Part shown: positions 1 to 8,285 of the stretch, piece after piece | Layout of the letters: the number at the start of each line of letters is the position of its first letter | Numbering within the stretch: position 1 is the first letter of the stretch | Source: Desulfurococcales archaeon | GTDB lineage: Archaea; Thermoproteota; Thermoprotei_A; Sulfolobales; Desulfurococcaceae | DNA length: 64,000 bases | NCBI GenBank assembly: GCA_027022365.1 | Contig: JALVYU010000011.1 | Location: forward strand, 80,168-144,167 | Reading direction: 5' to 3' | Program-made: the position numbers and the translations under genes | Notes under the pieces: generated by a model | What the model was told of the DNA's origin: nothing | What the model saw: only the letters and a program-made list of their open reading frames with translations | Database searches by the model: none

Positions 1-88
1 CTCGATTATCGGTTCTGGGAGTATATCCCTTATCAACCGCTACTCAGCCTCAGTGTTAGAGAATTAAGTATCTGGATTTTATTTTTAA

Positions 89-616
89 TCATGGCTTACT
101 CGAGGCCAGCGCCAATATATTGTCGGGCTCCGTAACAGTGATCGTAGCTACGCGTCTCCTATGGTATAATCTGACGCTTCTGATGTATACGATGTAGTCG
201 GGACGAGTGAGCGACACTGGCCGATCTATTTTCTCCGCAATGATCTTTATTGCATCGCTGCTATGAGCGGGCATTCTTGTTTCACGCCAGTAGAGTCTCC
301 CGCGTAGTGTTACGCGGTATGTCTTATCCACGGGTATCTTTTTCTTCGCTAGCTCGGCGGATTTCTCCGCTACGTCTTCCACATAGGGATTAGTGATGGC
401 GTCAATAGGTATTATTCTATAGATAAGGTTTAGTTCGTCTCTATGTTGTTTCAACACCTCTACCGCTTTGTAGGGGTCGCTGACCCTGAGCAGGATTACA
501 GCTGTAGCGGCATCAACGACCACGTAGTTGTCGAGGATATCCCTCAATATGCTGAGCACGTACCGGTAGTTCTCAGGGCCTGGCTCATGTGTCACCATCA
601 GGTTGAATTCGGGCAT
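89..616 (-). CDS. THUMP domain protein (Tan1-like)
   Basis: A 175-residue protein of the archaeal THUMP/Tan1 group, small RNA-binding proteins linked to tRNA modification (Tan1 assists cytidine acetylation in eukaryotic tRNA). It opens with FNLMVTHEPG and the THUMP fold covers roughly the C-terminal 110 residues. No catalytic domain is attached, so it would act as an RNA-binding partner. The frame is open to 709, but I prefer the ATG at 616 because GGAGGAG lies 10 bases upstream of it and the extra 31 residues resemble no family member. The next gene upstream on this strand ends at 730. Family is fairly sure; the exact tRNA target is not known. Confidence 0.75.
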   Translation of the reverse strand: MPEFNLMVTHEPGPENYRYVLSILRDILDNYVVVDAATAVILLRVSDPYKAVEVLKQHRDELNLIYRIIPIDAITNPYVEDVAEKSAELAKKKIPVDKTYRVTLRGRLYWRETRMPAHSSDAIKIIAEKIDRPVSLTRPDYIVYIRSVRLYHRRRVATITVTEPDNILALASSKP

Positions 617-729
617 TCTACCTATTCTCCTCCACATAATGGTGTTTCGAAGCGTTACTGCTATGTAGGTTAGGATAGATTGTTTAGCTAAAAATAAGTT
701 CTTATCCATTTAGATAACATGCTTATATT

Positions 730-1578
730 TCATGTTAGTCTCTCACGCATACATGATACGCCGTAGGACATCATGGCGAGTACTTCTATGATCCCGACCA
801 GGTCGACCCCGTTATCCACGGTGAATTCCAGTGTGTAGGCGTCTCTTCTCTTAATGAATGGTAGTTGTTCCGCAACGTCTGCTATGAGTGAATCCCTAAC
901 AATTACTTCGACCCTGTAAGGCCCGGATAGCTTTAAGGGTTTGGCCCCGCCCTCCTTAAGGGACTGAGCGGCTTTCTCTAGTCCTTCTTCTAGCCTAGCG
1001 AGCACCTCGGGCATACTGTCGAATCCTCCAGCGTACCTGCTATATCCTTTCTTGAAGGGAACAAATACAGCCCAGGGAGTATAGGTCTCTACCTCTTCTC
1101 TGAGTGCTTCATCGCCTGCGACTAGGACAACCGGGACATTGTATTCGCCTGCGTACAAAGCGTTTAACAGGTACTCGCTCGCCCTCCTACCGTTGACTTT
1201 TATCAGGGCAAACGATCTGCCGCTCATCGTATGATCCAGTACTCCGTGTTTGGTCCCGGCGGCAGCGTGGTAGCCGATGAAGAACGCCGCGTCGGTATTC
1301 TCGTCTAGACCTGCCAGCATAGAGTAGGGTCTGGGGTATCCCTGTATAAGCGTTGTTTTTTCAGGCATTTCTAGATAGTCGATATTGGTCATGGCGCCGT
1401 GGCTATCAGCAATAACAACTCTGTCAAAGCCCAGCTGAAGGAGTTTTTCGGCGGCCTTCTTTGCAACGATGGTCATGATCTTTGAGCCCTGCTGGAACTG
1501 GCTGAGCCTAGGTCCTAGCATGGTTGTCGAGGAGATGCCTGGGAGACCCTCGATATCGATTGATATGAAGGCCTTCAT
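730..1578 (-). CDS. dppA: M55 D-aminopeptidase (DppA family)
   Basis: A zinc aminopeptidase of the DppA (M55) family, cytosolic, releasing N-terminal D-amino acids or acting on small peptides. Numbered from the ATG at 1578, Asp8 and Glu10 (SIDIEG), His60 (DSHG) and His104 (GYHA) fall exactly where the zinc ligands of Bacillus DppA lie; a further Glu is present near residue 135. The 282-residue length is typical. The ATG at 1578 is preferred over a GTG at 1587 because a GGGTG SD sits 7 bases upstream. It follows the membrane-protein gene by about 20 bases and could be co-transcribed. It fits the peptide-based metabolism suggested elsewhere in the window. Confidence 0.88.
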   Translation of the reverse strand: MKAFISIDIEGLPGISSTTMLGPRLSQFQQGSKIMTIVAKKAAEKLLQLGFDRVVIADSHGAMTNIDYLEMPEKTTLIQGYPRPYSMLAGLDENTDAAFFIGYHAAAGTKHGVLDHTMSGRSFALIKVNGRRASEYLLNALYAGEYNVPVVLVAGDEALREEVETYTPWAVFVPFKKGYSRYAGGFDSMPEVLARLEEGLEKAAQSLKEGGAKPLKLSGPYRVEVIVRDSLIADVAEQLPFIKRRDAYTLEFTVDNGVDLVGIIEVLAMMSYGVSCMRERLT

Positions 1579-1599
1579 GTCCAGCACCCTGTAAACAGG

Positions 1600-3015
1600 T
1601 TATATCTCGATCACTCTATTAATGATGTTTCTGAACAAGTTTATCTCACGGAGGGTGTGGGCTTCCCTATTAACTATGTATAGCGATAATAGATCTGGGT
1701 ATTTCGAGACGAGATTTCTGAGGAACGTATACGTGTTGATATCGCCTATCAAGAACTCTATATCGGTTATCGTATCTATGATCAAAACTGGTAGCTCGTT
1801 CTTACCCACAAGGCTTAGAGCCCACCTTATGGCGTAGAGGAGGTGTACCGGGGAAGGCGGTGATTCAAATCTATTATCCTCTCTCGAAACCGTGGACTTG
1901 CCGGGGATAACATCTATGCGCGTTATCCTGCTCTTAGGAAACCTTAATGCCAATGTATCCGCTATTAGTGAGCCAGGCCTTGTAGCCAATATAAAGTTTA
2001 TGTTCTCTCTTCTGGGCAGTATCAGGGAGAGGAAGAACGCTATCCTCTCGTAGGTTTCAATGGGTTTATTGAAGTCGGTCTCTACTAGTATATGGTTAAT
2101 GTTTTTGATCTCCCCTATATTAAAGTGGAGTATTTGGAGTAGGTTGATGCATATTATCATCAGTATTGACACTATTATGCTTGAACCTATGCCCATGTAA
2201 TATATATTGCCTATTAATAAATATGATAAGCCTCCTGTGGGCAGAAATAATTCTGTGAAAATCATTTCATTAAATATAATATTCATAAATATTGTTAAAA
2301 CTGAAAGATCCGCCAAGTCTATCAAAGTATAGAGGCTTTCCAAGTACACAAATCTCGTAAGAAGATATGCATCCAATATTAGACCCGAGAGCGATGCAGC
2401 TATTATCGACATAATTGCTGGATTTTGCAGACTCGGTACTACTGCTCCTCGAGAAACTATTGTATATGCGAGGATCAGGTTGATGATTACGAAGAATGCT
2501 AAGCCCATAGCACTAAAAATCCTGTTCCTGATGCTGAGAGGCCTGATCTCGCTTATAAAAGACGTCATAACGTATACGAAGTACATGAAAACAAAGAATG
2601 CTAGGTTGTAGACATAGTTATTTGTCGTAAGTATTGGTTCTGGAGATACTAATATACCTGTTGTCTCTCCCATCGCCAGTATCAGGGCTAAGGCCAAGGC
2701 GAAAGACGATAAAGCAAGAGAGCGGAATATCGATGGGGCTATCTTATATATTTCTCTCCTCACAAGAAGAAATAAGATCATAAACACGAAGATTAGGAGA
2801 GCATCAATAATCGCGGACAAGTATTTCGGGTATGGAGGATAAGGGTTTGTTCCGCGGACAACATGTATGCCTGTAAGATACTGTTCTAGCACAAACAAAT
2901 AGGGCGACAAAGAAATAAAGAAAGCAAGGAGAGAAACGGGCAGGAGCCATTCAAATTTCTTCTCAGCTAGCGAAACATAACCGATTACTGACCCTTGTTC
3001 GTCTCCATCCAACAT
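1600..3015 (-). CDS. polytopic membrane protein with DUF835-like C-terminal domain
   Basis: A 471-residue protein with about eight to nine hydrophobic segments in the first 300 residues and a soluble C-terminal part of about 170 residues. The tail has an alpha/beta pattern (strand VLIIDTITDIEFLIGD near residue 410, then TFLRNLVSKYPDLLSLYIV) like DUF835, a degenerate RecA-like domain common in archaeal sensor proteins. No Walker A motif is visible, so ATP hydrolysis is unlikely. Start is clear: GGAGG lies 6 bases before the ATG at 3015. It is divergent from the thioesterase gene. It may be a membrane-attached signalling protein, but this is inference. Confidence 0.6.
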   Translation of the reverse strand: MLDGDEQGSVIGYVSLAEKKFEWLLPVSLLAFFISLSPYLFVLEQYLTGIHVVRGTNPYPPYPKYLSAIIDALLIFVFMILFLLVRREIYKIAPSIFRSLALSSFALALALILAMGETTGILVSPEPILTTNNYVYNLAFFVFMYFVYVMTSFISEIRPLSIRNRIFSAMGLAFFVIINLILAYTIVSRGAVVPSLQNPAIMSIIAASLSGLILDAYLLTRFVYLESLYTLIDLADLSVLTIFMNIIFNEMIFTELFLPTGGLSYLLIGNIYYMGIGSSIIVSILMIICINLLQILHFNIGEIKNINHILVETDFNKPIETYERIAFFLSLILPRRENINFILATRPGSLIADTLALRFPKSRITRIDVIPGKSTVSREDNRFESPPSPVHLLYAIRWALSLVGKNELPVLIIDTITDIEFLIGDINTYTFLRNLVSKYPDLLSLYIVNREAHTLREINLFRNIINRVIEI

Positions 3016-3141
3016 TTTTTCCTCCGCTTGTTTGTCAATAGTTTTTCGATGACCAATACATCGGCTTATTTACATGATTATTTAATCCAGTCTAACCGAT
3101 ATTAACTATGTCATTAGATTCTCGAGGAGGTGTTAAGGACT

Positions 3142-3537
3142 ATGAGGTTACCGGAGATAGGTGAGGTCAATGAAAAAGAATACATTGTTAAAGAAGAGGA
3201 TTCGCCCGAGTTTCTTGCTAGACAAGGCCTGGGCGTCCTAAGCACTCCGAGAATGATAGCGTTGATGGAGATAGTTTCGAAGGAGCTACTGGATCGCATC
3301 ATCGGTGATGAGTATACCAGTGTTGGAATACATGTTGATGTCTATCACAAGAACCCTGCCCCCGTTGGAGCTAGGCTCCGCTTTATATCTAGAGTAGTGG
3401 ATGTTCGGGGTAGGAAAATAGTATTCGAAGTAAAGTGCTTAATGGGCGACAAGATAATAGGTGAGGGCAGGCACGAGCGCTTCATTATTGAGTGGGGAAA
3501 GCTCAAGGAGAAGATCGAGGCTATGAGAAGAGGATGA
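3142..3537 (+). CDS. FlK-like hotdog thioesterase
   Basis: A small 131-residue hotdog-fold acyl-CoA thioesterase similar to the fluoroacetyl-CoA thioesterase (FlK) group. Conserved features are STPRMIALMEIVS in the central helix (Thr and Glu of the FlK active site), the strand TSVGIHVDVYHKNPAPVG, and GEGRHERFII at the end. The natural substrate is probably a short acyl-CoA; resistance to fluoroacetate is not implied. The frame reaches a GTG at 3130, but that codon is inside the SD GGAGGTG (3126-3132), so the ATG at 3142 is the likely start. A T6 run follows the stop codon. Confidence 0.82.
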   Translation: MRLPEIGEVNEKEYIVKEEDSPEFLARQGLGVLSTPRMIALMEIVSKELLDRIIGDEYTSVGIHVDVYHKNPAPVGARLRFISRVVDVRGRKIVFEVKCLMGDKIIGEGRHERFIIEWGKLKEKIEAMRRG

Positions 3538-3541
3538 GTCC

Positions 3542-3547
3542 TTTTTT
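3542..3547 (+). terminator. T-run terminator after thioesterase gene
   Basis: Six T residues begin 5 bases past the thioesterase stop codon, matching the U-rich signals that end archaeal transcripts. No hairpin is needed or seen. Confidence 0.45.
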
Positions 3548-3603
3548 GTAGTATATATTCTATATCACGAATTATTCATACAAGTAGGGTTACCTATTTT
3601 AGG

Positions 3604-3636
3604 GTTGTTCGGAATATTCTGAACAGGGTGAACAAC
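3604..3636. promoter_or_regulatory. nested palindromic operator before HTH gene
   Basis: Directly upstream of the HTH gene at 3654 lie nested inverted repeats. GTTGTTC (3604-3610) and GAACAAC (3630-3636) are perfect inverse copies. Inside them GTTC-G-GAATATTC-T-GAAC (3607-3624) is a near-perfect 18-base palindrome. The half-site GAACA therefore appears twice on the right side. This fits an autoregulatory operator for the winged-helix protein that follows. Confidence 0.6.
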
Positions 3637-3653
3637 TTCTAGGAAGTGAGAAC

Positions 3654-4034
3654 ATGAGGAGCCTAGTAGCCCTCCTAACATTTATAGGTATACCGGTTGC
3701 CGCCGCCTCTGTAATCACTACGTTATTACATGAGTCTAGGCCCCTCACGCTCCGGGATTTGTCTGAGAGAACAGGATATGCTAAGAGTCATCTTTCAACG
3801 CATTTGAAGCATTTGGTTAATGCGGGTCTCGTGGAGATCCATCATGAGAAAGGGAAGATCAGGTACAGTGTTAGGAAAAAGGCGGTTGTTCAGTTGCTGC
3901 AACAGCATCTTCATAAGCTCCATATCTATATCCGCCAGGTCTCCAGCGAGATAAACGATCACGATCTCAAGAGGGAGCTCGACGAGATCGCTCACAGTAT
4001 TTCACAGTTGTTTTCACGGGGTGAGAAGCAGTGA
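3654..4034 (+). CDS. winged-helix (ArsR/MarR-like) regulator
   Basis: A 126-residue DNA-binding protein. Residues 28-75 form a winged helix (LTLRDLSERTGYAKSHLSTH, then HLVNAGLVEIHHEKGKIRYSV as wing), followed by a coiled helix rich in His and Gln that may dimerise. The first 27 residues are hydrophobic and may form an extra helix. SD GGAAGTGAG precedes the ATG. Its last codon overlaps the GTG of the next gene, and a nested palindrome sits just upstream, so it probably controls the three-gene operon ending with the radical SAM enzyme. The ligand is unknown. Confidence 0.75.
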   Translation: MRSLVALLTFIGIPVAAASVITTLLHESRPLTLRDLSERTGYAKSHLSTHLKHLVNAGLVEIHHEKGKIRYSVRKKAVVQLLQQHLHKLHIYIRQVSSEINDHDLKRELDEIAHSISQLFSRGEKQ

Positions 4035-4408
4035 AGAGCCTGCGTGTACTTGAAGAAAACAATACATGCATTATCCTCGGCTTTAACGGGAAGGGCTCAG
4101 ATGTTGCTCTAGTAGCCTATAACGAGTTGGCGAGGATCTCAGCGAGAACCAGGTGCCGTAGGTTCACGTTCTTCATAGTTACGAATAAGCCTTCGCCATA
4201 CTATATCGAGGACTTGAGATATGTTTTGCAGAACAATATAGCGTACACGATTGTTATGAGATACGTAGGTCTCGACATGGAGAAACTATCTCGGCTTATT
4301 GATGAGATCAGGAGCTCCGGTAAGCCCTTGATCGGCGTAGTCGAATCCGATATGGAGGAAATATCCCGTCTCCTCGAGGAGAAAGGAGTCCAGGTTATAA
4401 GGGTCTAG
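4031..4408 (+). CDS. small protein of unknown function in radical SAM operon
   Basis: A 125-residue soluble protein that I do not recognise. It has alternating strands and helices (CIILGFNGKG, RFTFFIVTN, AYTIVMRYVG, KPLIGVVES, KGVQVIRV), resembling a small Rossmann-like or receiver-like alpha/beta fold without obvious catalytic residues. It starts at a GTG inside the stop of the HTH gene and ends 11 bases before the radical SAM gene, so translation of all three is probably coupled. A sensing or partner role for the radical SAM enzyme is inference from position only. Confidence 0.6.
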   Translation: MKSLRVLEENNTCIILGFNGKGSDVALVAYNELARISARTRCRRFTFFIVTNKPSPYYIEDLRYVLQNNIAYTIVMRYVGLDMEKLSRLIDEIRSSGKPLIGVVESDMEEISRLLEEKGVQVIRV

Positions 4409-4419
4409 GGGGTGAGACC

Positions 4420-5940
4420 ATGGGCAAGTACGAGGTCGTCCTAACCGTTGATAGGTCCATGATGAGCAATCATCATGGGAAGGAATTCCTCGGCTTCATG
4501 GCTACCGGGCCGGCAATGGGCATACCCGAGAAGCTATGGCAGTGGCTCGCCGCCCCGAAGATCAAGGTTGACTCGGAGGGCAGACCGGTACAAGCACCCT
4601 ATGGTATGAGGAAGGTCGAGGCGGTACTGATAGACGCCGGGTTCAAGGCCGCGATAATAGACCCTGATCATCTACACAAGCACCTTGACACCATGAAGGT
4701 CATGATGGTGGGTCACCACGACTACTTCGCATACGGGCCGCCTAGTAGCGAGTTCTGGAGCATGACGGGTAAGGAGCCGCTTAACAGGAGGCTATTCATA
4801 AAGTTCATGAACAGCCCGGTCGTAAGGAAGGCCAAGGAGAAGGGAGTAAGATTCATAATGGGTGGTCCGGCGGCCTGGCAGTGGCTATGGGAGCTCGAGC
4901 TGTGGAAGAAGTGGGGTGTCGACACCGTCATTGAGGGGGAGGTGGAGCGGGTAATAGTTGATCTGGTTCAGAAGGCTCTCGACGGGGAGGAGCTCCCGGA
5001 CTACGTGTACGTGGGCCCCGGCGACTCTCCGAGCATTGAAGAAATACCTGTTATCAAGGCAGCGAGCGTGAACGGCTTAGTAGAGATTATGAGGGGTTGT
5101 CCTAGGGGCTGCAAGTTCTGTAGTGTAACGCTCAGACCGCTACGCTTTATCCCTCTAGAGAAGATCAGGGAGGAGATAAGGGTCAATAAGAAGGCCGGGA
5201 TAAAAGGAGTCATACTACATAGTGAAGACGTCCTACTGTATGGTGCAGACGGTGTTAGGCCGCGTCCAGAGCCATTGTTGAAGCTACATAAAATGGTCGC
5301 CGAGGAAGTCGGGCCGAAGGGCGATATCGCGTGGGCGCACGCCAGCCTTGCCGCTATCAAGTATGCGGAGGAGGAGTACGGCCTGGTGTCCAAGCTCATG
5401 CACGAGTACATTCTCAACGAGCACAGGAACCTGCTCGGCCTAGAGGTAGGCATTGAGACGGGTAGCCCGAGGCTAGCCAAGATCATAATGCCCGCGAAGA
5501 GCCTACCCTACAAGCCGGAGGAGTGGCCCGACGTGGTGGAGGATGCGTTCAGGATAATGCATGAGAACTACATGATACCGGCCGCTACACTAATCCTAGG
5601 CCTCCCCGAGGAGAAGCCCGAAGACGTTGTCAAGACCCTTGAGCTGCTTGACAGGCTCAGGCCGTATAGGAGCGTGATTGTGCCGATGTTCTTCGTGCCT
5701 ATGGGTGCGTTGAAGAAGAACATGTGGTTCATGAGGGAGCACTTGAAGCCCGAACATATTGATGTCCTCGTGAAGTGCTTGGAGCACTCGATCTACTGGG
5801 CCGAGGAGATCATCAATAGGTTCTACCTCAAGGAGCCCTACCTTGCCCCGGTGAGGCTGGGCATAAAGCTCTTCCTAAGATTCGCTAAACGTGGGCTGAA
5901 GTCGCTGAAGCCAACTCTTGAGGCAATGATAAGGAAGTAG
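4420..5940 (+). CDS. B12-binding-type radical SAM enzyme
   Basis: A 506-residue radical SAM protein. The cluster motif is C-x3-C-x2-C at Cys227, Cys231 and Cys234 (RGCPRGCKFC), preceded by a region of about 200 residues shaped like the cobalamin-binding domain of the COG1032 family (VEAVLIDAGF, FIMGGPAAWQWL, DTVIEGEVE). GLEVGIETGSPRLAK and LILGLPEEKPEDV are typical barrel segments. Such enzymes methylate or join carbon centres; in archaea relatives include the GDGT ring synthases and other lipid-modifying enzymes, so a membrane-lipid role is possible but not shown. SD GGGGGTGAG precedes the ATG. It is third in the operon behind a regulator. Confidence 0.8.
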   Translation: MGKYEVVLTVDRSMMSNHHGKEFLGFMATGPAMGIPEKLWQWLAAPKIKVDSEGRPVQAPYGMRKVEAVLIDAGFKAAIIDPDHLHKHLDTMKVMMVGHHDYFAYGPPSSEFWSMTGKEPLNRRLFIKFMNSPVVRKAKEKGVRFIMGGPAAWQWLWELELWKKWGVDTVIEGEVERVIVDLVQKALDGEELPDYVYVGPGDSPSIEEIPVIKAASVNGLVEIMRGCPRGCKFCSVTLRPLRFIPLEKIREEIRVNKKAGIKGVILHSEDVLLYGADGVRPRPEPLLKLHKMVAEEVGPKGDIAWAHASLAAIKYAEEEYGLVSKLMHEYILNEHRNLLGLEVGIETGSPRLAKIIMPAKSLPYKPEEWPDVVEDAFRIMHENYMIPAATLILGLPEEKPEDVVKTLELLDRLRPYRSVIVPMFFVPMGALKKNMWFMREHLKPEHIDVLVKCLEHSIYWAEEIINRFYLKEPYLAPVRLGIKLFLRFAKRGLKSLKPTLEAMIRK

Positions 5941-5963
5941 GGCTTATCCCGGGGAAAACAATA

Positions 5964-5969
5964 TTTTTT
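5964..5969 (+). terminator. T6 terminator after radical SAM operon
   Basis: A run of six T residues lies 24 bases after the radical SAM stop codon and before the MetRS leader. It is likely to separate the two transcripts. Confidence 0.4.
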
Positions 5970-6025
5970 CCATAACCCCTATTCTCCATTTAATTAACAA
6001 GAAGTATTACTGCTTGGGTGGGATT

Positions 6026-7525
6026 ATGAGGTCATTTTACATCACGACGCCGATATATTATCCCAATGCTCCACCACATATAGGGCATGCTTACACGACG
6101 GTTTTCGCCGACACCATTGCACGTTACCACCGCCTCGTAGGCGATGACGTCTTCTTCATGACGGGGACCGATGAGCATGGCCTCAAGCTTCAGAGGGCCG
6201 CGGAGGAGATGGGCATTAGTCCTAAGGAGCTCGTCGATAAAATGGCGGAAAAATACAAGTGGTACTGGAGCCTACTCGATATAAGCTATGATCACTTCAT
6301 ACGCACGACCCATGATTATCATGAACGCGTCGTGAAATACGCTATGAACAAGCTGTACCAGGAAGGCCTCATTTACAGGGCAAGCTATGCTGGCTGGTAC
6401 TGTGTCAACTGTGAGAAATTCTATAGCACTGGCGAATACATAGAGATCGACGGTAAGCCCTACTGCCCAATACACCGTAAGCCCCTAGAGTGGCTGGAGG
6501 AGGAGACCTACTACTTCAAGCTCAGCGAGTTCGAGGACTTCATGAAGGACGTGCTCAGGAACAGGCATGTGGTCTATCCTGAGAGCTACGCCCAGGAGAT
6601 TCTCGGCAAAATAGAGAAGGAGGGCCTCCGCGACGTAAGTATTGCTAGGCCTAAGGAGCGTGTATGGTGGGGGATAGAGGTCCCGTTCGATCCAAACTAC
6701 ACGGTCTACGTTTGGTTCGATGCCCTCCTGAACTATCTGAGCGGAATAGGGTTCCCCGAAGACATGGAGCGCTTCAACAAGTACTGGCCGGAGGTACACC
6801 ATGTTATAGGCAAAGACATACTATGGTTCCACACCGCCATATGGTTCTCAGTACTAAAAGCTCTAGAAGTCCCCCTGCCAAAGAAGCTCCTTGTCCACGC
6901 ATTCCTCATAAACCGTGGCCTCAAGATCGGTAAGAGCGCCGGGAACGTGATAGCGATCGAGGACCTGCTAAGCAGGTATAACGACAGCAATGGCGTCAGA
7001 TACATACTGATGAGGCTGTTCAACATGGCGAAAGACATAGAGGTGACCACGGAGCTCTTTGACTCAATATACAATAGCGAACTAGCCGACACCTACGGCA
7101 ACCTCGTGAGACGCGTAGGCGTGCTAGTCAAGAAAAAGCTCGGGGGAACCGTGGAGGCGGGAGAAATCGATGGAGAACTCGAGAAAACACTGAAAGAAAC
7201 CCTTGAAAACTACCGGGAGGCAATGGACAACTACGATGTATCGAGAGCACTTACAACAGTAATGGATCTCCTACGCCGGGCAAACGCTTACATAAACGAG
7301 AGACGCCCATGGGAAAAACAAGACCCGACAAAAGAACTCTACACCCTACTAGAAACAATAAAATACTCAACAATAATGCTCTACCCCGCCATACCCAGAG
7401 CAGCGGAGAAAACAGCAGAAGCACTAGGCTTCAAGATAACAGACCCGTACCAAGAACCACCGACAACACAGAACAAATACGTGGTAAGACAAGCCCCGAT
7501 ACTCTTCAAGAAAATAAAAACCTAA
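6026..7525 (+). CDS. metG: methionyl-tRNA synthetase, bacterial-like short form
   Basis: Charges tRNA-Met with methionine. From the ATG at 6026 (GGGTGGG SD just before it; an in-frame TTG at 6014 is upstream of that SD) the protein has 499 residues. The class I HIGH motif is at residues 18-21 (PPHIGHAYT), and the second signature is K300-I-G-K-S304 in place of KMSKS. One zinc knuckle is visible: Cys126-x2-Cys129 and Cys147-x2-His150. There is no C-terminal EMAP/tRNA-binding extension. TTPIYYPNAPPHIGHAYT and GTDEHGLKLQRAAEE resemble bacterial MetRS rather than the usual archaeal type, which has ANGPLHLGH-like wording. The tRNA-Arg gene begins 38 bases after the stop. Confidence 0.92.
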   Translation: MRSFYITTPIYYPNAPPHIGHAYTTVFADTIARYHRLVGDDVFFMTGTDEHGLKLQRAAEEMGISPKELVDKMAEKYKWYWSLLDISYDHFIRTTHDYHERVVKYAMNKLYQEGLIYRASYAGWYCVNCEKFYSTGEYIEIDGKPYCPIHRKPLEWLEEETYYFKLSEFEDFMKDVLRNRHVVYPESYAQEILGKIEKEGLRDVSIARPKERVWWGIEVPFDPNYTVYVWFDALLNYLSGIGFPEDMERFNKYWPEVHHVIGKDILWFHTAIWFSVLKALEVPLPKKLLVHAFLINRGLKIGKSAGNVIAIEDLLSRYNDSNGVRYILMRLFNMAKDIEVTTELFDSIYNSELADTYGNLVRRVGVLVKKKLGGTVEAGEIDGELEKTLKETLENYREAMDNYDVSRALTTVMDLLRRANAYINERRPWEKQDPTKELYTLLETIKYSTIMLYPAIPRAAEKTAEALGFKITDPYQEPPTTQNKYVVRQAPILFKKIKT

Positions 7526-7563
7526 ACAAAATATTTCCTTCCGAATTAAACCATATCTTAGAA

Positions 7564-7641
7564 GGGCCCGTAGCCTAGCCTGGATAGGGCGCCGGCCTCC
7601 GGAGCCGGATGTCCCGGGTTCAAATCCCGGCGGGCCCGCCA
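7564..7641 (+). tRNA. tRNA-Arg (anticodon CCG)
   Basis: A complete, intronless tRNA. The acceptor stem pairs GGGCCCG (7564-7570) with CGGGCCC (7631-7637); discriminator G is 7638 and CCA is encoded (7639-7641). The anticodon stem CCGGC/GCCGG (7592-7596, 7604-7608) encloses CTCCGGA, giving anticodon CCG for codon CGG. The T stem is 7614-7618 with 7626-7630 and its loop is TTCAAAT. It is the upstream boundary of an island carrying repeated copies of its own 3' half, so it is the likely integration target. Confidence 0.96.
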
Positions 7642-7707
7642 CTGATCTCAGACTTTTTCATAATTTTGTTTAATCTTGAAGAAAACTTCAATGTTAAGAT
7701 GCATGAC

Positions 7708-7842
7708 CTAAATTTCTAGGGTTTTTCTTGCTTCTACTAGGTAGTATGGCCAGAAAGCAAGCCACTTATTGAGGAGAATCTCTAATTCAACGCGCAGATA
7801 ACTACTGTACTTCCTAATCTCATTTACTGGTGGTAGATAGCG
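7708..7842 (-). pseudogene. decayed coding fragment after truncated VapC
   Basis: In the same frame as the truncated PIN gene, directly after its TAA, 44 codons are open with protein-like content (NEIRKYSSYLRVELEILL and a following Trp/Tyr-rich segment) up to a TAG. There is no start codon. It may be the tail of the original toxin or of another small gene joined by deletion. No family can be assigned. Confidence 0.35.
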
Positions 7843-8079
7843 TTAGAGTGCATTTTGCTTCAACAGTTTCTGTCCCTTCTTAGTATTGCGGAGCTTGGGG
7901 TCTAAGCCTTCATCAACTATAACTATCTTTGCGCCAGTAGTATAGAGTAGCTCATTGTATACTATCATGGGAATCGCCATACCTTCAACAATTGCTTCCA
8001 TGATAACCTTCTCTGAGGCGCTTGTTAGCTCGGTCTCGAAGAGGAAGCTATAGATGATGTTCGTGTCAAGACATATCAT
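7843..8079 (-). pseudogene. vapC: truncated VapC toxin (PIN domain)
   Basis: The N-terminal half of a PIN-domain ribonuclease toxin. MICLDTNIIYSFLFE carries the first acidic residue (Asp5) and IPMIVYNELLYTTGAK the conserved Glu. The rest (residues 52-78) is charged sequence unlike a PIN domain, and the C-terminal Asp residues of a normal toxin of about 130 residues are missing. The product is therefore probably inactive. It overlaps the end of its antitoxin gene by an ATGA junction, the usual VapBC layout. Confidence 0.7.
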
Positions 8080-8285
8080 TGAACCTGAGCCTCTTCTTCG
8101 AGCTCCTGGAACTCCTCGATAGAGGATTTCCCGAGAATGCCTCTGTACTTTTTGATTAGCTCGTCTATATCCCTTTCCACTATAACCTTATACTCCTTGC
8201 CCTCCTCAAGGTCTATACTGCCCAAAGGCCTCAGCACACCCTTCTCGTACCTCACACGTATAACTTTATACAACTCCATCCCCAT
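8076..8285 (-). CDS. vapB: VapB-type antitoxin (AF2212/DUF104 family)
   Basis: A 69-residue antitoxin. It shows the family pattern IRVRYEKGVLRPLGSIDLEE followed by GKEYKVIVERDIDELI, a small beta domain that binds DNA or promoter, then a helical tail that would occupy the toxin groove. Two ATGs (8285 and 8279) are possible starts. It overlaps the truncated vapC by 4 bases. A second member of this family lies at 11921, suggesting repeated acquisition. Confidence 0.8.
   Translation of the reverse strand: MGMELYKVIRVRYEKGVLRPLGSIDLEEGKEYKVIVERDIDELIKKYRGILGKSSIEEFQELEEEAQVQ

Noticed and set aside
7424-7642. Minus-strand open frame of 72 codons over the tRNA-Arg gene, beginning MAGPPGFEPGTSG.
   Set aside because: This wording is the well-known false protein that appears when the complement of a tRNA is translated; the tRNA itself is certain.
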